A stretch of DNA of 5,562 bases from Clostridiales bacterium (GTDB taxonomy: Bacteria; Bacillota; Clostridia; Saccharofermentanales; UBA5734), in the NCBI GenBank assembly GCA_007135995.1, contig SLHU01000155.1:1-5562 (forward strand). Direction: 5' to 3'. The notes beneath the pieces were generated by a model that saw only the letters and a list, made by a program, of their open reading frames with translations, had not been told where the DNA came from and did not search any database. Both the position numbers and the translations under genes were made by a program. This document shows, one piece after another, positions 1 to 5,562 of this stretch (positions within the stretch are counted from its first letter, which is position 1; each line of letters opens with the position of its first letter).

Positions 1-318
1 GAAAATGGTCATCAGATTCCACCTGACCGTTTTGACGAACTGACCATCTCGTATAAGGGCAGGGAACTGAAAGTATGGGAGACGGTTGCCATGTACGCAG
101 CCTCACTTCCGGCCGCGGAGGATGACAGAGTGTATATGCCCGACGCATACCGTGTTCTGTCAGAACGAATTAATCCTGTGCGTTCGTTTCCGCTGGTGAT
201 CTGGCTGCTTGCCGGCATCATCTTCGTGATCGCAGTGCTTGTTTTACTGATCAGATTTATCATAAAGATAAGAAAAAAGAAACCGTCTGATCATCCGAAA
301 CAGCAGCCATCGCCCTGA
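1..318 (+). CDS. C-terminal fragment of an unidentified membrane-anchored protein
   Basis: The reading frame is open from the first base to a TGA at 316-318, giving 105 residues; the true start lies upstream of the window. The in-frame ATG at 91 is internal, because the frame continues open before it and no ribosome binding site precedes it. About 60 polar residues are followed by one strongly hydrophobic segment (about residues 64-88, FPLVIWLLAGIIFVIAV and onward). A basic, proline-rich tail follows (IRKKKPSDHPKQQPSP). This arrangement is typical of a C-terminal membrane anchor with the tail in the cytoplasm and the preceding domain outside. I do not recognise the domain before the anchor. 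The stop is 31 bases from the next start, on the same strand, so the two genes could share a transcript. The coding call is firm; the function is unknown. Confidence 0.75.
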   Translation, partial: ENGHQIPPDRFDELTISYKGRELKVWETVAMYAASLPAAEDDRVYMPDAYRVLSERINPVRSFPLVIWLLAGIIFVIAVLVLLIRFIIKIRKKKPSDHPKQQPSP

Positions 319-336
319 TGCCTGAAAATAATGTAT

Positions 337-343
337 GAGGAGA
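337..343 (+). promoter_or_regulatory. Ribosome binding site that sets the start of the fusion gene
   Basis: GAGGAGA lies seven bases upstream of the ATG at 350, an ideal Shine-Dalgarno distance from the AGGAG core (338-342). The alternative in-frame ATG at 335 overlaps this motif and has no purine-rich site ahead of it. The 350 start is therefore preferred, which removes five residues (MRRPI) from the longest possible frame. Confidence 0.8.
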
Positions 344-349
344 CCCATC

Positions 350-2395
350 ATGAATCTGGCGCTTTATCCAACCATCATCACACCTTTTACCAGTGACAAC
401 AAGATTGATTACACCTCACTGGCCAAGTTCATTGATTATTTATTTTACTATCAAAGTGATGGTCTGTTCGCTGTCTGCCAGTCAAGCGAAATGTTTTTTC
501 TGAGCGAAGACGAGAAACTGGAGCTGGCTTCTTTCTGCGTGGAACAGTGCCGCAGACAAAATAAGAAATGCGTTGTCTCAGGGCATACGCAGGATCGGCT
601 TGAGGATCAGCTCAGCTACTTGAAGAAACTGGAAAAACTCAGGCCGGATGCAATCATTCTTGTATCAAACAGACTGGCCGCGGAACAAGCGTCTGACGAG
701 GTTCTGATCCAAAATCTTGATTATCTGATTGCCGGTCTTAAACCTGAGACCAGACTGGGTCTTTATGAATGTCCGTATCCGTATAAACGGCTTTTATCTG
801 AACCGGTCATTGAGCATATGGTCCAGACCGGAAGATTTGATTTCATTAAAGACACCAGCTGCGACGCGTTGGTTATCCGCAGACGGCTTGTTCTCACGTC
901 GTCATCAAGCATTCAGCTTTATAATGCGAACGCGGCTACGCTGATGCAAAGCCTTTCCGATGGCGCTGCGGGTTACTCGGGCGTCATGCTTAATTTTATA
1001 CCTGAGGTCTTTGGCAGGCTGAAGCAGTATCTGGCTCCCGCGGCCGCTGTCAGCAGCAAAATTAATCAGACTGCAAAGGCAGCAGGCATACCACTACATG
1101 ACAGCCATCAGGAAAAGCAGTCAGACATCGAGCGTCAGCCGCAAAACAGCGTATCAGATGATGGGCTGCCGCCACAGCGGTTTGATATCAGAACTGCGCA
1201 AAACATCGCGGCCTTCATAGCAACCGCGAGCGTCTTTGAAGCAAGGCATTACCCGGTCAGCGCGAAAGTCCACCTGATGGCAAAGGGACTGCTTGAAACA
1301 ACTGTCACACGGAGTGCGAAGCCGGATAACCTGCCGGCGTCGCAGACCAGTGAGCTTCGTGATCTGGCCAACCAGGCGCAAAAGCTTTTGTGCCGCTATG
1401 AGCCTCTGGTGCCAAAACAGATGCTCTTTTCTCAAATGCCGCCCTTCCAAAGCTGCCATGCGTCCACCGTCTTGCCGATCGGGCATGATCAGATCCTGGC
1501 GGCCTATTTTGCCGGGGAAAGGGAAGGCGCTGATGATGTCGGAATCTGGCTTTCCAGACGCACCCACGGTATATGGCAAGCGCCGGAATGCATTGCGAAA
1601 ACAGCGGATCTGCCGCATTGGAACCCGGTTTTGTTTATGAACGGGCAGACAATTCATTTGTATTTTAAAGTGGGCAGCACCGTCAGTGAATGGCAGAGCT
1701 GGCACATGTGTTCACTAGACAAGGGTGTCTCCTGGTCAGCGCCTGCAGCGCTGCCTGATGATAACCCGGCCGGCGGGCCTGTGCGCAGTAAACCCGTCTA
1801 TTTATCTAATGGATGGCTTCTTGCGCCTAATTCTGAAGAAACGTCGGATGCCTGGCAGCCACATGTGGATCGCTCCGTTGACGGCGGATACACTTTTCAG
1901 AAGCTGGCTGATGTGCCGCTGAACAAAACAGCTCCGGAAAAGCCAGGTTATATAACGGGGAAAGGTGCAATTCAGCCAACCTTATGGGAGAGCAGTCCGG
2001 GAAACGTACACATGCTGCTTCGAACAACAGAAGGTGTGATTTTTCGCTCTGATTCACGCGATTATGGCCAAACCTGGTGCCTGGCATATCCAACCCATCT
2101 GCCAAATAATAACAGCGGTATTGATCTTGTCTCAGATGGCCGGCGCCTGTTCCTGGCACTAAATCCTATATCTCAAAACTGGGGAAGCAGAAATCCCTTA
2201 GTAATACTTCATTCAACTGATAACGGCCAGTCGTTTAAACACTATCGAACACTGGAAAATATGGAAGTTGACCCCGAACACCTCACAGACGCGGAGTTTT
2301 CTTACCCTGCCATTGTCATCAATGCGCACAAACTGCATCTGACATACACCTGTTTGCGTCGCCAGATAGCCTATTGCTGCCTGAATCTTGAGTAA
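350..2395 (+). CDS. Fusion of a DHDPS/NAL-type aldolase and a BNR/Asp-box beta-propeller (sialidase-like)
   Basis: This 681-residue protein has two domains and no signal peptide, so it is probably cytoplasmic. Residues 1 to about 345 form a TIM barrel of the dihydrodipicolinate synthase / N-acetylneuraminate lyase superfamily, which makes or breaks C-C bonds, or dehydrates, through a lysine Schiff base with 2-keto acids. Tyr139 (LYECP) and Lys167 (FIKDTS) sit 28 residues apart, exactly as the catalytic Tyr and Lys do in E. coli DapA and NanA. The usual GTTGE motif reads CQSSE (43-47). A polar insert of about 49 residues (229-277) interrupts the C-terminal helices. From about residue 355 there is a BNR_2-type beta-propeller. 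Asp boxes lie at 455 (SLDKGVSW), 509 (SVDGGYTF), 569 (SRDYGQTW) and 622 (STDNGQSF), with a degenerate one at 402; GGPVRSKP (475-482) is typical of COG4692 proteins. No classical sialidase RIP motif is seen. Domain assignments are strong. The substrate (a sialic acid-like or other 2-keto-3-deoxy sugar acid) is inferred. Confidence 0.9.
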   Translation: MNLALYPTIITPFTSDNKIDYTSLAKFIDYLFYYQSDGLFAVCQSSEMFFLSEDEKLELASFCVEQCRRQNKKCVVSGHTQDRLEDQLSYLKKLEKLRPDAIILVSNRLAAEQASDEVLIQNLDYLIAGLKPETRLGLYECPYPYKRLLSEPVIEHMVQTGRFDFIKDTSCDALVIRRRLVLTSSSSIQLYNANAATLMQSLSDGAAGYSGVMLNFIPEVFGRLKQYLAPAAAVSSKINQTAKAAGIPLHDSHQEKQSDIERQPQNSVSDDGLPPQRFDIRTAQNIAAFIATASVFEARHYPVSAKVHLMAKGLLETTVTRSAKPDNLPASQTSELRDLANQAQKLLCRYEPLVPKQMLFSQMPPFQSCHASTVLPIGHDQILAAYFAGEREGADDVGIWLSRRTHGIWQAPECIAKTADLPHWNPVLFMNGQTIHLYFKVGSTVSEWQSWHMCSLDKGVSWSAPAALPDDNPAGGPVRSKPVYLSNGWLLAPNSEETSDAWQPHVDRSVDGGYTFQKLADVPLNKTAPEKPGYITGKGAIQPTLWESSPGNVHMLLRTTEGVIFRSDSRDYGQTWCLAYPTHLPNNNSGIDLVSDGRRLFLALNPISQNWGSRNPLVILHSTDNGQSFKHYRTLENMEVDPEHLTDAEFSYPAIVINAHKLHLTYTCLRRQIAYCCLNLE

Positions 2396-2502
2396 AACGT
2401 CTGTGACTATCTATTAAGTGATCTTGTATTATCTGAGCAGGACTGATAAGCTTTCTGCTATTAGCCAGTCGATCATCATTCAGAAAGATATAAGGTCAGC
2501 AG

Positions 2503-3732
2503 ATGAAAACTCAATCAGAAAAAACGAATCAATACTATTATCTTGTTGTCGCCGGCGCTTTTATGCTGATGATGTCTGTTGCCCTGGGAACGGTCTGTCT
2601 CAGCTTTTTTGTCAAGCCTGTCACGGACGATCTGGGGTTCGAGCGAGGCGCTTTCACTTTTTACTACAGTCTTATTTTTCTGGTGGGCATCATTGTAACA
2701 CCCTTTATGGGGAAATATATACAAAAAAATGGCGCCAGGCAGATCGTGATCGCGGGCAGTCTGGCCGGCGGCCTGGCTTTTTTTCTTTTTTCCAGAGCAC
2801 AGACCTTATTGGCATTCTATGCAGCCTCTGCCTTATACGGGCTGTTTTTTAATGCCTCTACTTTTTTGGCCGGTTCAATCGCGGTTAATACCTGGTTTTT
2901 CAAAAGAAGGGGTTTTGTACTGGGTCTGGCCATGTCATCTTCCGGGCTCAGCACCGCGATTTTCAGCTATATTCTGCCGCCGTTTATTTCCCAGCATGGC
3001 TGGCAGCGAGGCTATCTGCTGTTGTCAATCTGCTGGATCGCGCTGACGCTGCCTGCTGGCCTGCTGCTGATAAAAAGACCGCCTGATTACTATGGCATGA
3101 AAGCATACGGAGATGACAGCAGTCAAGGACAGTCTATGTCAAACGAAAGACAAGGGTTATCCTATGCTGAAGCATTAAAATCCCCTTCACTCTATCTGTT
3201 CATGTTCAGTTTGCTGTTCACATCACTTATTATCAGCAATCTTCAACATCTGCCATCCTATTTTGCCGCAGAGGGACTGACTGAACTTCAGTTTGGCAGC
3301 CTGATGTCAACACTCAGCATCGTCCTCATTTTTGTCAAAATAGCTTCCGGTGCTTTGGCAGACCGCATTGGCTTAATCAGATCATATTTTGTGTTTCTGG
3401 CAGCCGGTCTTATTTCTTACATCGTTTTGCTTTCAACAAGCCGTTTTGAGATTTTATTCATCAGCATATTCTTCATGGCCTTCTACAACGCATCCATATC
3501 CATTATGCCTTCTCTGACAACCATCCGGCTGTTCGGGCAAAAAGAGTTCTCCGCTATCTGGGGCGTTGTCAGCATGGCAGGTGCCCTGGGGCAAGTGATT
3601 GGCACGCCCGTCTGGGGACTGGTATACGATAAGACAGGAACGTACAGACCGGCTTTTATGCTGGTGCCGCTTGTCATGACAGCTTCGTTTATTCTTATCC
3701 TTGTCGCGCTTAAAAGAAAAACCACACCATAG
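2503..3732 (+). CDS. Major facilitator superfamily transporter (monocarboxylate/OFA-like)
   Basis: This complete 409-residue integral membrane protein has about 12 hydrophobic segments in two groups of six (roughly 12-190 and 229-403), separated by a polar cytoplasmic loop (about 191-224). Length and layout match MFS secondary carriers. The loop between TM2 and TM3 has a degenerate motif A (GKYIQKNGAR, 70-79), repeated in the second half as GALADRIGLIRS (283-294). The sequence NTWFFKRRGFVLGLAMSSSG (129-148) resembles the WF-x-x-RG-x-x-x-G stretch of the monocarboxylate / oxalate-formate antiporter group, so an organic or sugar acid is a reasonable substrate guess. The ATG at 2503 has TAAGG (2491-2495) seven bases ahead. 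The gene lies 107 bases after the aldolase/propeller gene on the same strand. No convincing terminator or promoter was seen in that gap, so co-transcription and uptake of the substrate of that enzyme are likely but not proven. The last nine codons are part of a tandem duplication. Confidence 0.92.
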   Translation: MKTQSEKTNQYYYLVVAGAFMLMMSVALGTVCLSFFVKPVTDDLGFERGAFTFYYSLIFLVGIIVTPFMGKYIQKNGARQIVIAGSLAGGLAFFLFSRAQTLLAFYAASALYGLFFNASTFLAGSIAVNTWFFKRRGFVLGLAMSSSGLSTAIFSYILPPFISQHGWQRGYLLLSICWIALTLPAGLLLIKRPPDYYGMKAYGDDSSQGQSMSNERQGLSYAEALKSPSLYLFMFSLLFTSLIISNLQHLPSYFAAEGLTELQFGSLMSTLSIVLIFVKIASGALADRIGLIRSYFVFLAAGLISYIVLLSTSRFEILFISIFFMAFYNASISIMPSLTTIRLFGQKEFSAIWGVVSMAGALGQVIGTPVWGLVYDKTGTYRPAFMLVPLVMTASFILILVALKRKTTP

Positions 3733-3812
3733 AGCGCAAACATTCGCACGCGGCAATGTCGCGCTTAAAAGAAAAACCACACCATAGAGCGCAAACATTC
3801 GCACGCGGCAAT
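3702..3812. repeat. Perfect 55-bp tandem duplication over the 3' end of the transporter gene
   Basis: Bases 3702-3756 are repeated without mismatch at 3757-3811, and base 3812 also matches, so the match is 56 bases at an offset of 55. The unit runs from the last nine sense codons of the transporter and its TAG stop to ...CGCACGCGGCAA. The first copy already contains the stop codon, so the second copy is untranslated and the protein is unaffected. Complete identity points to a recent replication-slippage or recombination event, or possibly an assembly artefact. Confidence 0.97.
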
Positions 3813-3830
3813 AGTTGTGATTTTTGCCGC
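3805..3830. other. Weak inverted repeat between the convergent genes
   Basis: GCGGCAA (3805-3811) and TTGCCGC (3824-3830) can form a 7-bp stem with a 12-base loop. The left arm lies in the second copy of the tandem repeat. No U-tract follows the stem on either strand, so it is not a standard intrinsic terminator, although its position between the convergent transporter and amylase genes would suit a bidirectional end point. The rest of 3831-3893 shows nothing I can name. Confidence 0.3.
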
Positions 3831-3893
3831 AGGTGTCCAGGCATCAGTCATATTTTATTTCAATGATTTCAGATCAGAATATATGGACCGACT

Positions 3894-5384
3894 TCAATTC
3901 TCCGGACTATCCGCAGGTATCCAGACCGATAGAGAGCCTGCAGGGCAAGGAAAGCTTGCATGGCCGTTCGCGTCTGTTTTGACTTCTTTTTTTATATGTT
4001 CGGTGAGGTCAACGAAAACGGTATCTGGAACGGGTGTTTTTATTTCGATTGCACCTTCCCCTTTGTTACTCATAACAGTAATCAAGCCGCAGGGATGGTT
4101 CTCATTTCCTGCACGCATCCATCCGATACAATGGGGATCCTGAAAGAAGTCCAGCTGTTTACCATATGCGTAGTATCGTCTGGCGTAGAGGAATTTATCA
4201 ATCAGCCACTGATGAGATACCATTTCTATATGATGCGCCTGACCCTGGCGATCGTTGTCTGTATAGCTCGCTCCGTCATAATCAGCGGCGAACACGCATG
4301 GATAGCCTCCTTTCCGCAAAAGAATCAAGGCATAGGCAAGCGGGGTAAACCAAGGTTCAACCACTGACGCCAGATCCTGCAGCGGCTGCGAATCATGGTT
4401 GCTGACAAAGGTAACCGCCAGATCAGGTTTTTCCTGAACCAGGGTATTGTCAAAAATGCGGCGCAGATCGTAATGGCTGCCTTTTGTGCTGGCATTCGAA
4501 AAATTATAATGCAGATTGACATCAAACAGCATCAACGTTTCTTCGGTCTGTTTGATGAATCGGTTCTGGGCTTCGCGGTCGCCTGACCAGTATTCTCCCA
4601 CAGCAAACAGCTTTTTACGGCTGTGCAGCTGCATCTGATGAAGCCAGTGTTGGAAAAAGTCAGCTTTTACGTGTTTGGCTGCGTCAAATCGGAAACCGTC
4701 GATGCCGGTGGTATCCAAATACCATTTTCCCCAGTTAAGTAATTCCTCTTCAACATCTGGATTGTTCATGTCCAGATTACAGCCCATCAGATAGTCAAAG
4801 TTGCCTTTTTCGTCATCCACCTGATCATCGAACTGCTTGCCTTCAAACAGATACACTGCCTGTTTGTCGCTGGATAAGGCATTGTAGTCAACCGCATTGA
4901 AGTGCCACCAGTGCCACTTAAGCTTTGAATACTGATCATTTCTGCCAGGAAACGTGAAATGTGTCCAGGCTTTTATTTGACGCGCTTCACCCAGTGGTTC
5001 GCGGCGGTTATCAGGGTTATACGGGGTTGCCTCAACCTCTTCCTCTGCATCAGCACCCATTTTATGATTGGTGACAATATCCGCGTACACTTGAAGTCCG
5101 GCTTCTTGAGCATTTCTTATAGCCGCAAGATAATCATCCTTCGTACCATATTTCGTCCGCACCGACCCTTTCTGATCAAACTCACCCAGATCAAACAGAT
5201 CATACACGCCATAACCAACATCGTGGCTGCCGCCAATTCCCTTGTAAGCCGGTGGAAGCCACACCGCTGTGAATCCGGCATTATGAAGGTCTTCCGCTCT
5301 TTCGCTGAGAGATCGCCAGAGACTGCCGTCTCCCGTTGTATACCAGTGATAAAACTGCAGCATGACACCATTAATAACAGCCAT
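3894..5384 (-). CDS. Cytoplasmic alpha-amylase, glycoside hydrolase family 13 (GH13_5-like)
   Basis: This complete 496-residue enzyme should hydrolyse internal alpha-1,4 bonds of starch-type glucans or maltodextrins. Its length is close to that of E. coli cytoplasmic AmyA (495), and it has no signal peptide, so it probably acts inside the cell. All GH13 core regions are present: I DIVTNH (102-107), II GFRFDAAKH (230-238) with nucleophile Asp234, III AVGEYW (261-266) with acid/base Glu264, and IV FVSNHD (326-331) with the transition-state stabiliser Asp331. HFNAVDYN (161-168) matches the family's usual HFDGVDWD stretch. A C-terminal beta domain follows from about residue 410. The start at 5384 is preferred because GAAAGGG lies nine bases ahead and the resulting MAVINGVMLQFYHWY aligns with the usual amylase N-terminus. 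An ATG at 5402 would add six residues but has no ribosome binding site. The residues after region IV (CVFAADYDG) differ from the commoner CVFYGDYYG. The gene is convergent with the transporter and is probably a separate unit. Confidence 0.95.
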   Translation of the reverse strand: MAVINGVMLQFYHWYTTGDGSLWRSLSERAEDLHNAGFTAVWLPPAYKGIGGSHDVGYGVYDLFDLGEFDQKGSVRTKYGTKDDYLAAIRNAQEAGLQVYADIVTNHKMGADAEEEVEATPYNPDNRREPLGEARQIKAWTHFTFPGRNDQYSKLKWHWWHFNAVDYNALSSDKQAVYLFEGKQFDDQVDDEKGNFDYLMGCNLDMNNPDVEEELLNWGKWYLDTTGIDGFRFDAAKHVKADFFQHWLHQMQLHSRKKLFAVGEYWSGDREAQNRFIKQTEETLMLFDVNLHYNFSNASTKGSHYDLRRIFDNTLVQEKPDLAVTFVSNHDSQPLQDLASVVEPWFTPLAYALILLRKGGYPCVFAADYDGASYTDNDRQGQAHHIEMVSHQWLIDKFLYARRYYAYGKQLDFFQDPHCIGWMRAGNENHPCGLITVMSNKGEGAIEIKTPVPDTVFVDLTEHIKKEVKTDANGHASFPCPAGSLSVWIPADSPEN

Positions 5385-5393
5385 ATAGAAAAA

Positions 5394-5400
5394 CCCTTTC
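5394..5400 (-). promoter_or_regulatory. Ribosome binding site of the amylase gene
   Basis: On the minus strand GAAAGGG ends nine bases before the ATG at 5384. It lies just inside the longer possible frame that would begin at 5402, and nothing comparable precedes that upstream ATG, so it decides the start in favour of 5384. Confidence 0.7.
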
Positions 5401-5416
5401 ATCTAGCAGAGAAAAA

Positions 5417-5462
5417 CAGCTGATCGCATTTTGCTGGTTGACCAGTATTTTCAAATCAGCTG
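5417..5462. promoter_or_regulatory. Two concentric inverted repeats in the amylase leader
   Basis: An outer perfect 8-bp repeat, CAGCTGAT (5417-5424) with ATCAGCTG (5455-5462), and an inner 5-bp repeat, CTGGT (5434-5438) with ACCAG (5441-5445), share exactly the same centre between 5439 and 5440. The intervening nine-base stretches do not pair well. The element lies between the likely promoter and the amylase start. It could be a protein operator with two symmetric half-site pairs or a bulged hairpin in the leader RNA. The symmetry is seen; a role is inferred. Confidence 0.5.
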
Positions 5463-5469
5463 CATGCAG
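5460..5469. repeat. 10-bp perfect palindrome in the amylase leader
   Basis: CTGCATGCAG reads the same on both strands and overlaps the right arm of the concentric inverted repeat by three bases. It could be part of the same regulatory region or a chance palindrome. Confidence 0.4.
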
Positions 5470-5511
5470 GATCAGATACTTCCGGCGCACCAGGGAAATG
5501 TATATTTATAA

Positions 5512-5552
5512 AATCATGCTATATTGCTTTAGATAATGTGTCAAGCATGATT
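5512..5552. promoter_or_regulatory. Perfect 9-bp inverted repeat bracketing the amylase promoter
   Basis: AATCATGCT (5512-5520) and AGCATGATT (5544-5552) are perfect inverted repeats separated by 23 bases, so their centres are 32 bases apart, about three helical turns. One arm covers most of the proposed -10 hexamer and the bases after it. The other abuts the far side of the -35 hexamer, sharing one base with it. This is a natural arrangement for a dimeric or tetrameric regulator controlling the amylase gene. No known operator consensus was recognised. Confidence 0.5.
5516..5544 (-). promoter_or_regulatory. Probable sigma-A-type promoter of the amylase gene
   Basis: On the minus strand a perfect -35 hexamer TTGACA (5544-5539) is followed after 17 bases by TAGCAT (5521-5516), which matches four of six -10 consensus positions. 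Transcription would begin near 5509, leaving a leader of about 125 bases before the ATG at 5384. The weak -10 suggests a regulated promoter, in line with the flanking inverted repeat. Confidence 0.55.
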
Positions 5553-5562
5553 CAGGCTGAAA

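Noticed and set aside
335..349. Upstream ATG at 335 as the start of the fusion gene
   Set aside because: It overlaps the GAGGAGA ribosome binding site that serves the ATG at 350, and it has no Shine-Dalgarno sequence of its own.
1154..1705. Minus-strand open frame of 183 codons inside the fusion gene
   Set aside because: It is antisense to a domain with clear family motifs, resembles no recognisable protein, and is rich in Arg, Cys and His as expected of an antisense shadow.
1415..2395. Independent translation of the propeller half from an internal ATG near residue 360
   Set aside because: No purine-rich ribosome binding site precedes the ATG codons around 1420-1440, so a single fused product is more likely.
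2396..2502. Separate promoter or terminator between the fusion gene and the transporter
   Set aside because: TATTAT and TATAAG hexamers occur but without a convincing -35 at the right distance; a 5-bp GACTG/CAGTC stem (2441-2470) has a 20-base loop and no U-tract.
2418..2852. Plus-strand open frame of 144 codons overlapping the start of the transporter gene
   Set aside because: It overlaps the transporter in another frame, has a Cys/Arg-rich unlikely composition, and lacks a ribosome binding site; the transporter frame has clear MFS motifs.
3733..3893. Intrinsic terminator for the transporter or amylase transcript
   Set aside because: Possible stems (for example 3733-3765 and 3805-3830) are weak, have long loops and are not followed by a U-tract on either strand.
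5385..5402. ATG at 5402 as the amylase start
   Set aside because: No ribosome binding site lies ahead of it, whereas GAAAGGG precedes the ATG at 5384, and the family N-terminus aligns from there.
4959..5423. Plus-strand open frame of 154 codons opposite the amylase 5' region
   Set aside because: It is antisense to the conserved amylase N-terminal half and shows no recognisable domain.
5440..5456. CcpA cre box in the amylase leader (minus-strand TGAAAATACTGGTC)
   Set aside because: The central CG and the right half of the cre consensus are missing; the resemblance is limited to the TGAAAA half.

Overview
The window looks like a stretch of chromosome from a low-to-mid-GC Gram-positive bacterium (Bacillota). 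This is inferred from strong purine-rich ribosome binding sites, a cytoplasmic GH13_5-type alpha-amylase and a mixed codon usage. No rRNA, tRNA, mobile element or CRISPR array is visible, and the genus cannot be named from the sequence alone.

Layout. Bases 1-318 hold the 3' end of an unidentified membrane-anchored protein (+). It is followed after 31 bases by a 681-residue two-domain protein (+, 350-2395). Its N-terminal half is a pyruvate-type class I aldolase/dehydratase of the dihydrodipicolinate synthase / N-acetylneuraminate lyase (DHDPS/NAL) superfamily. Its C-terminal half is an Asp-box beta-propeller of the BNR_2 / COG4692 'predicted neuraminidase' type. A 12-TM major facilitator transporter (+, 2503-3732) comes next. 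The last codons of the transporter gene and the following bases are perfectly duplicated in tandem (2 x 55 bp). A complete GH13 alpha-amylase (-, 3894-5384) converges on the transporter gene. Its upstream region at the right edge holds a plausible sigma-A-type promoter inside a perfect 9-bp inverted repeat, and a long leader with two concentric inverted repeats.

How the genes may work together. The fusion enzyme and the transporter are adjacent and co-directional and are likely co-transcribed. Neither half of the fusion has an export signal, so the simplest reading is import of an acidic sugar or sugar-acid conjugate by the MFS protein, then release and retro-aldol cleavage or dehydration of a 2-keto-3-deoxy acid (sialic acid-like or another) in the cytoplasm. 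The substrate is not established: the propeller lacks the visible F/Y-R-I-P motif of classical GH33 sialidases, and the aldolase active-site motif is divergent. The amylase is a separate transcription unit for intracellular alpha-glucan or maltodextrin breakdown.

The most noteworthy items are the aldolase/beta-propeller fusion with its polar insert, and the symmetric regulatory architecture upstream of the amylase. I do not see a defence system or another clearly undescribed system.
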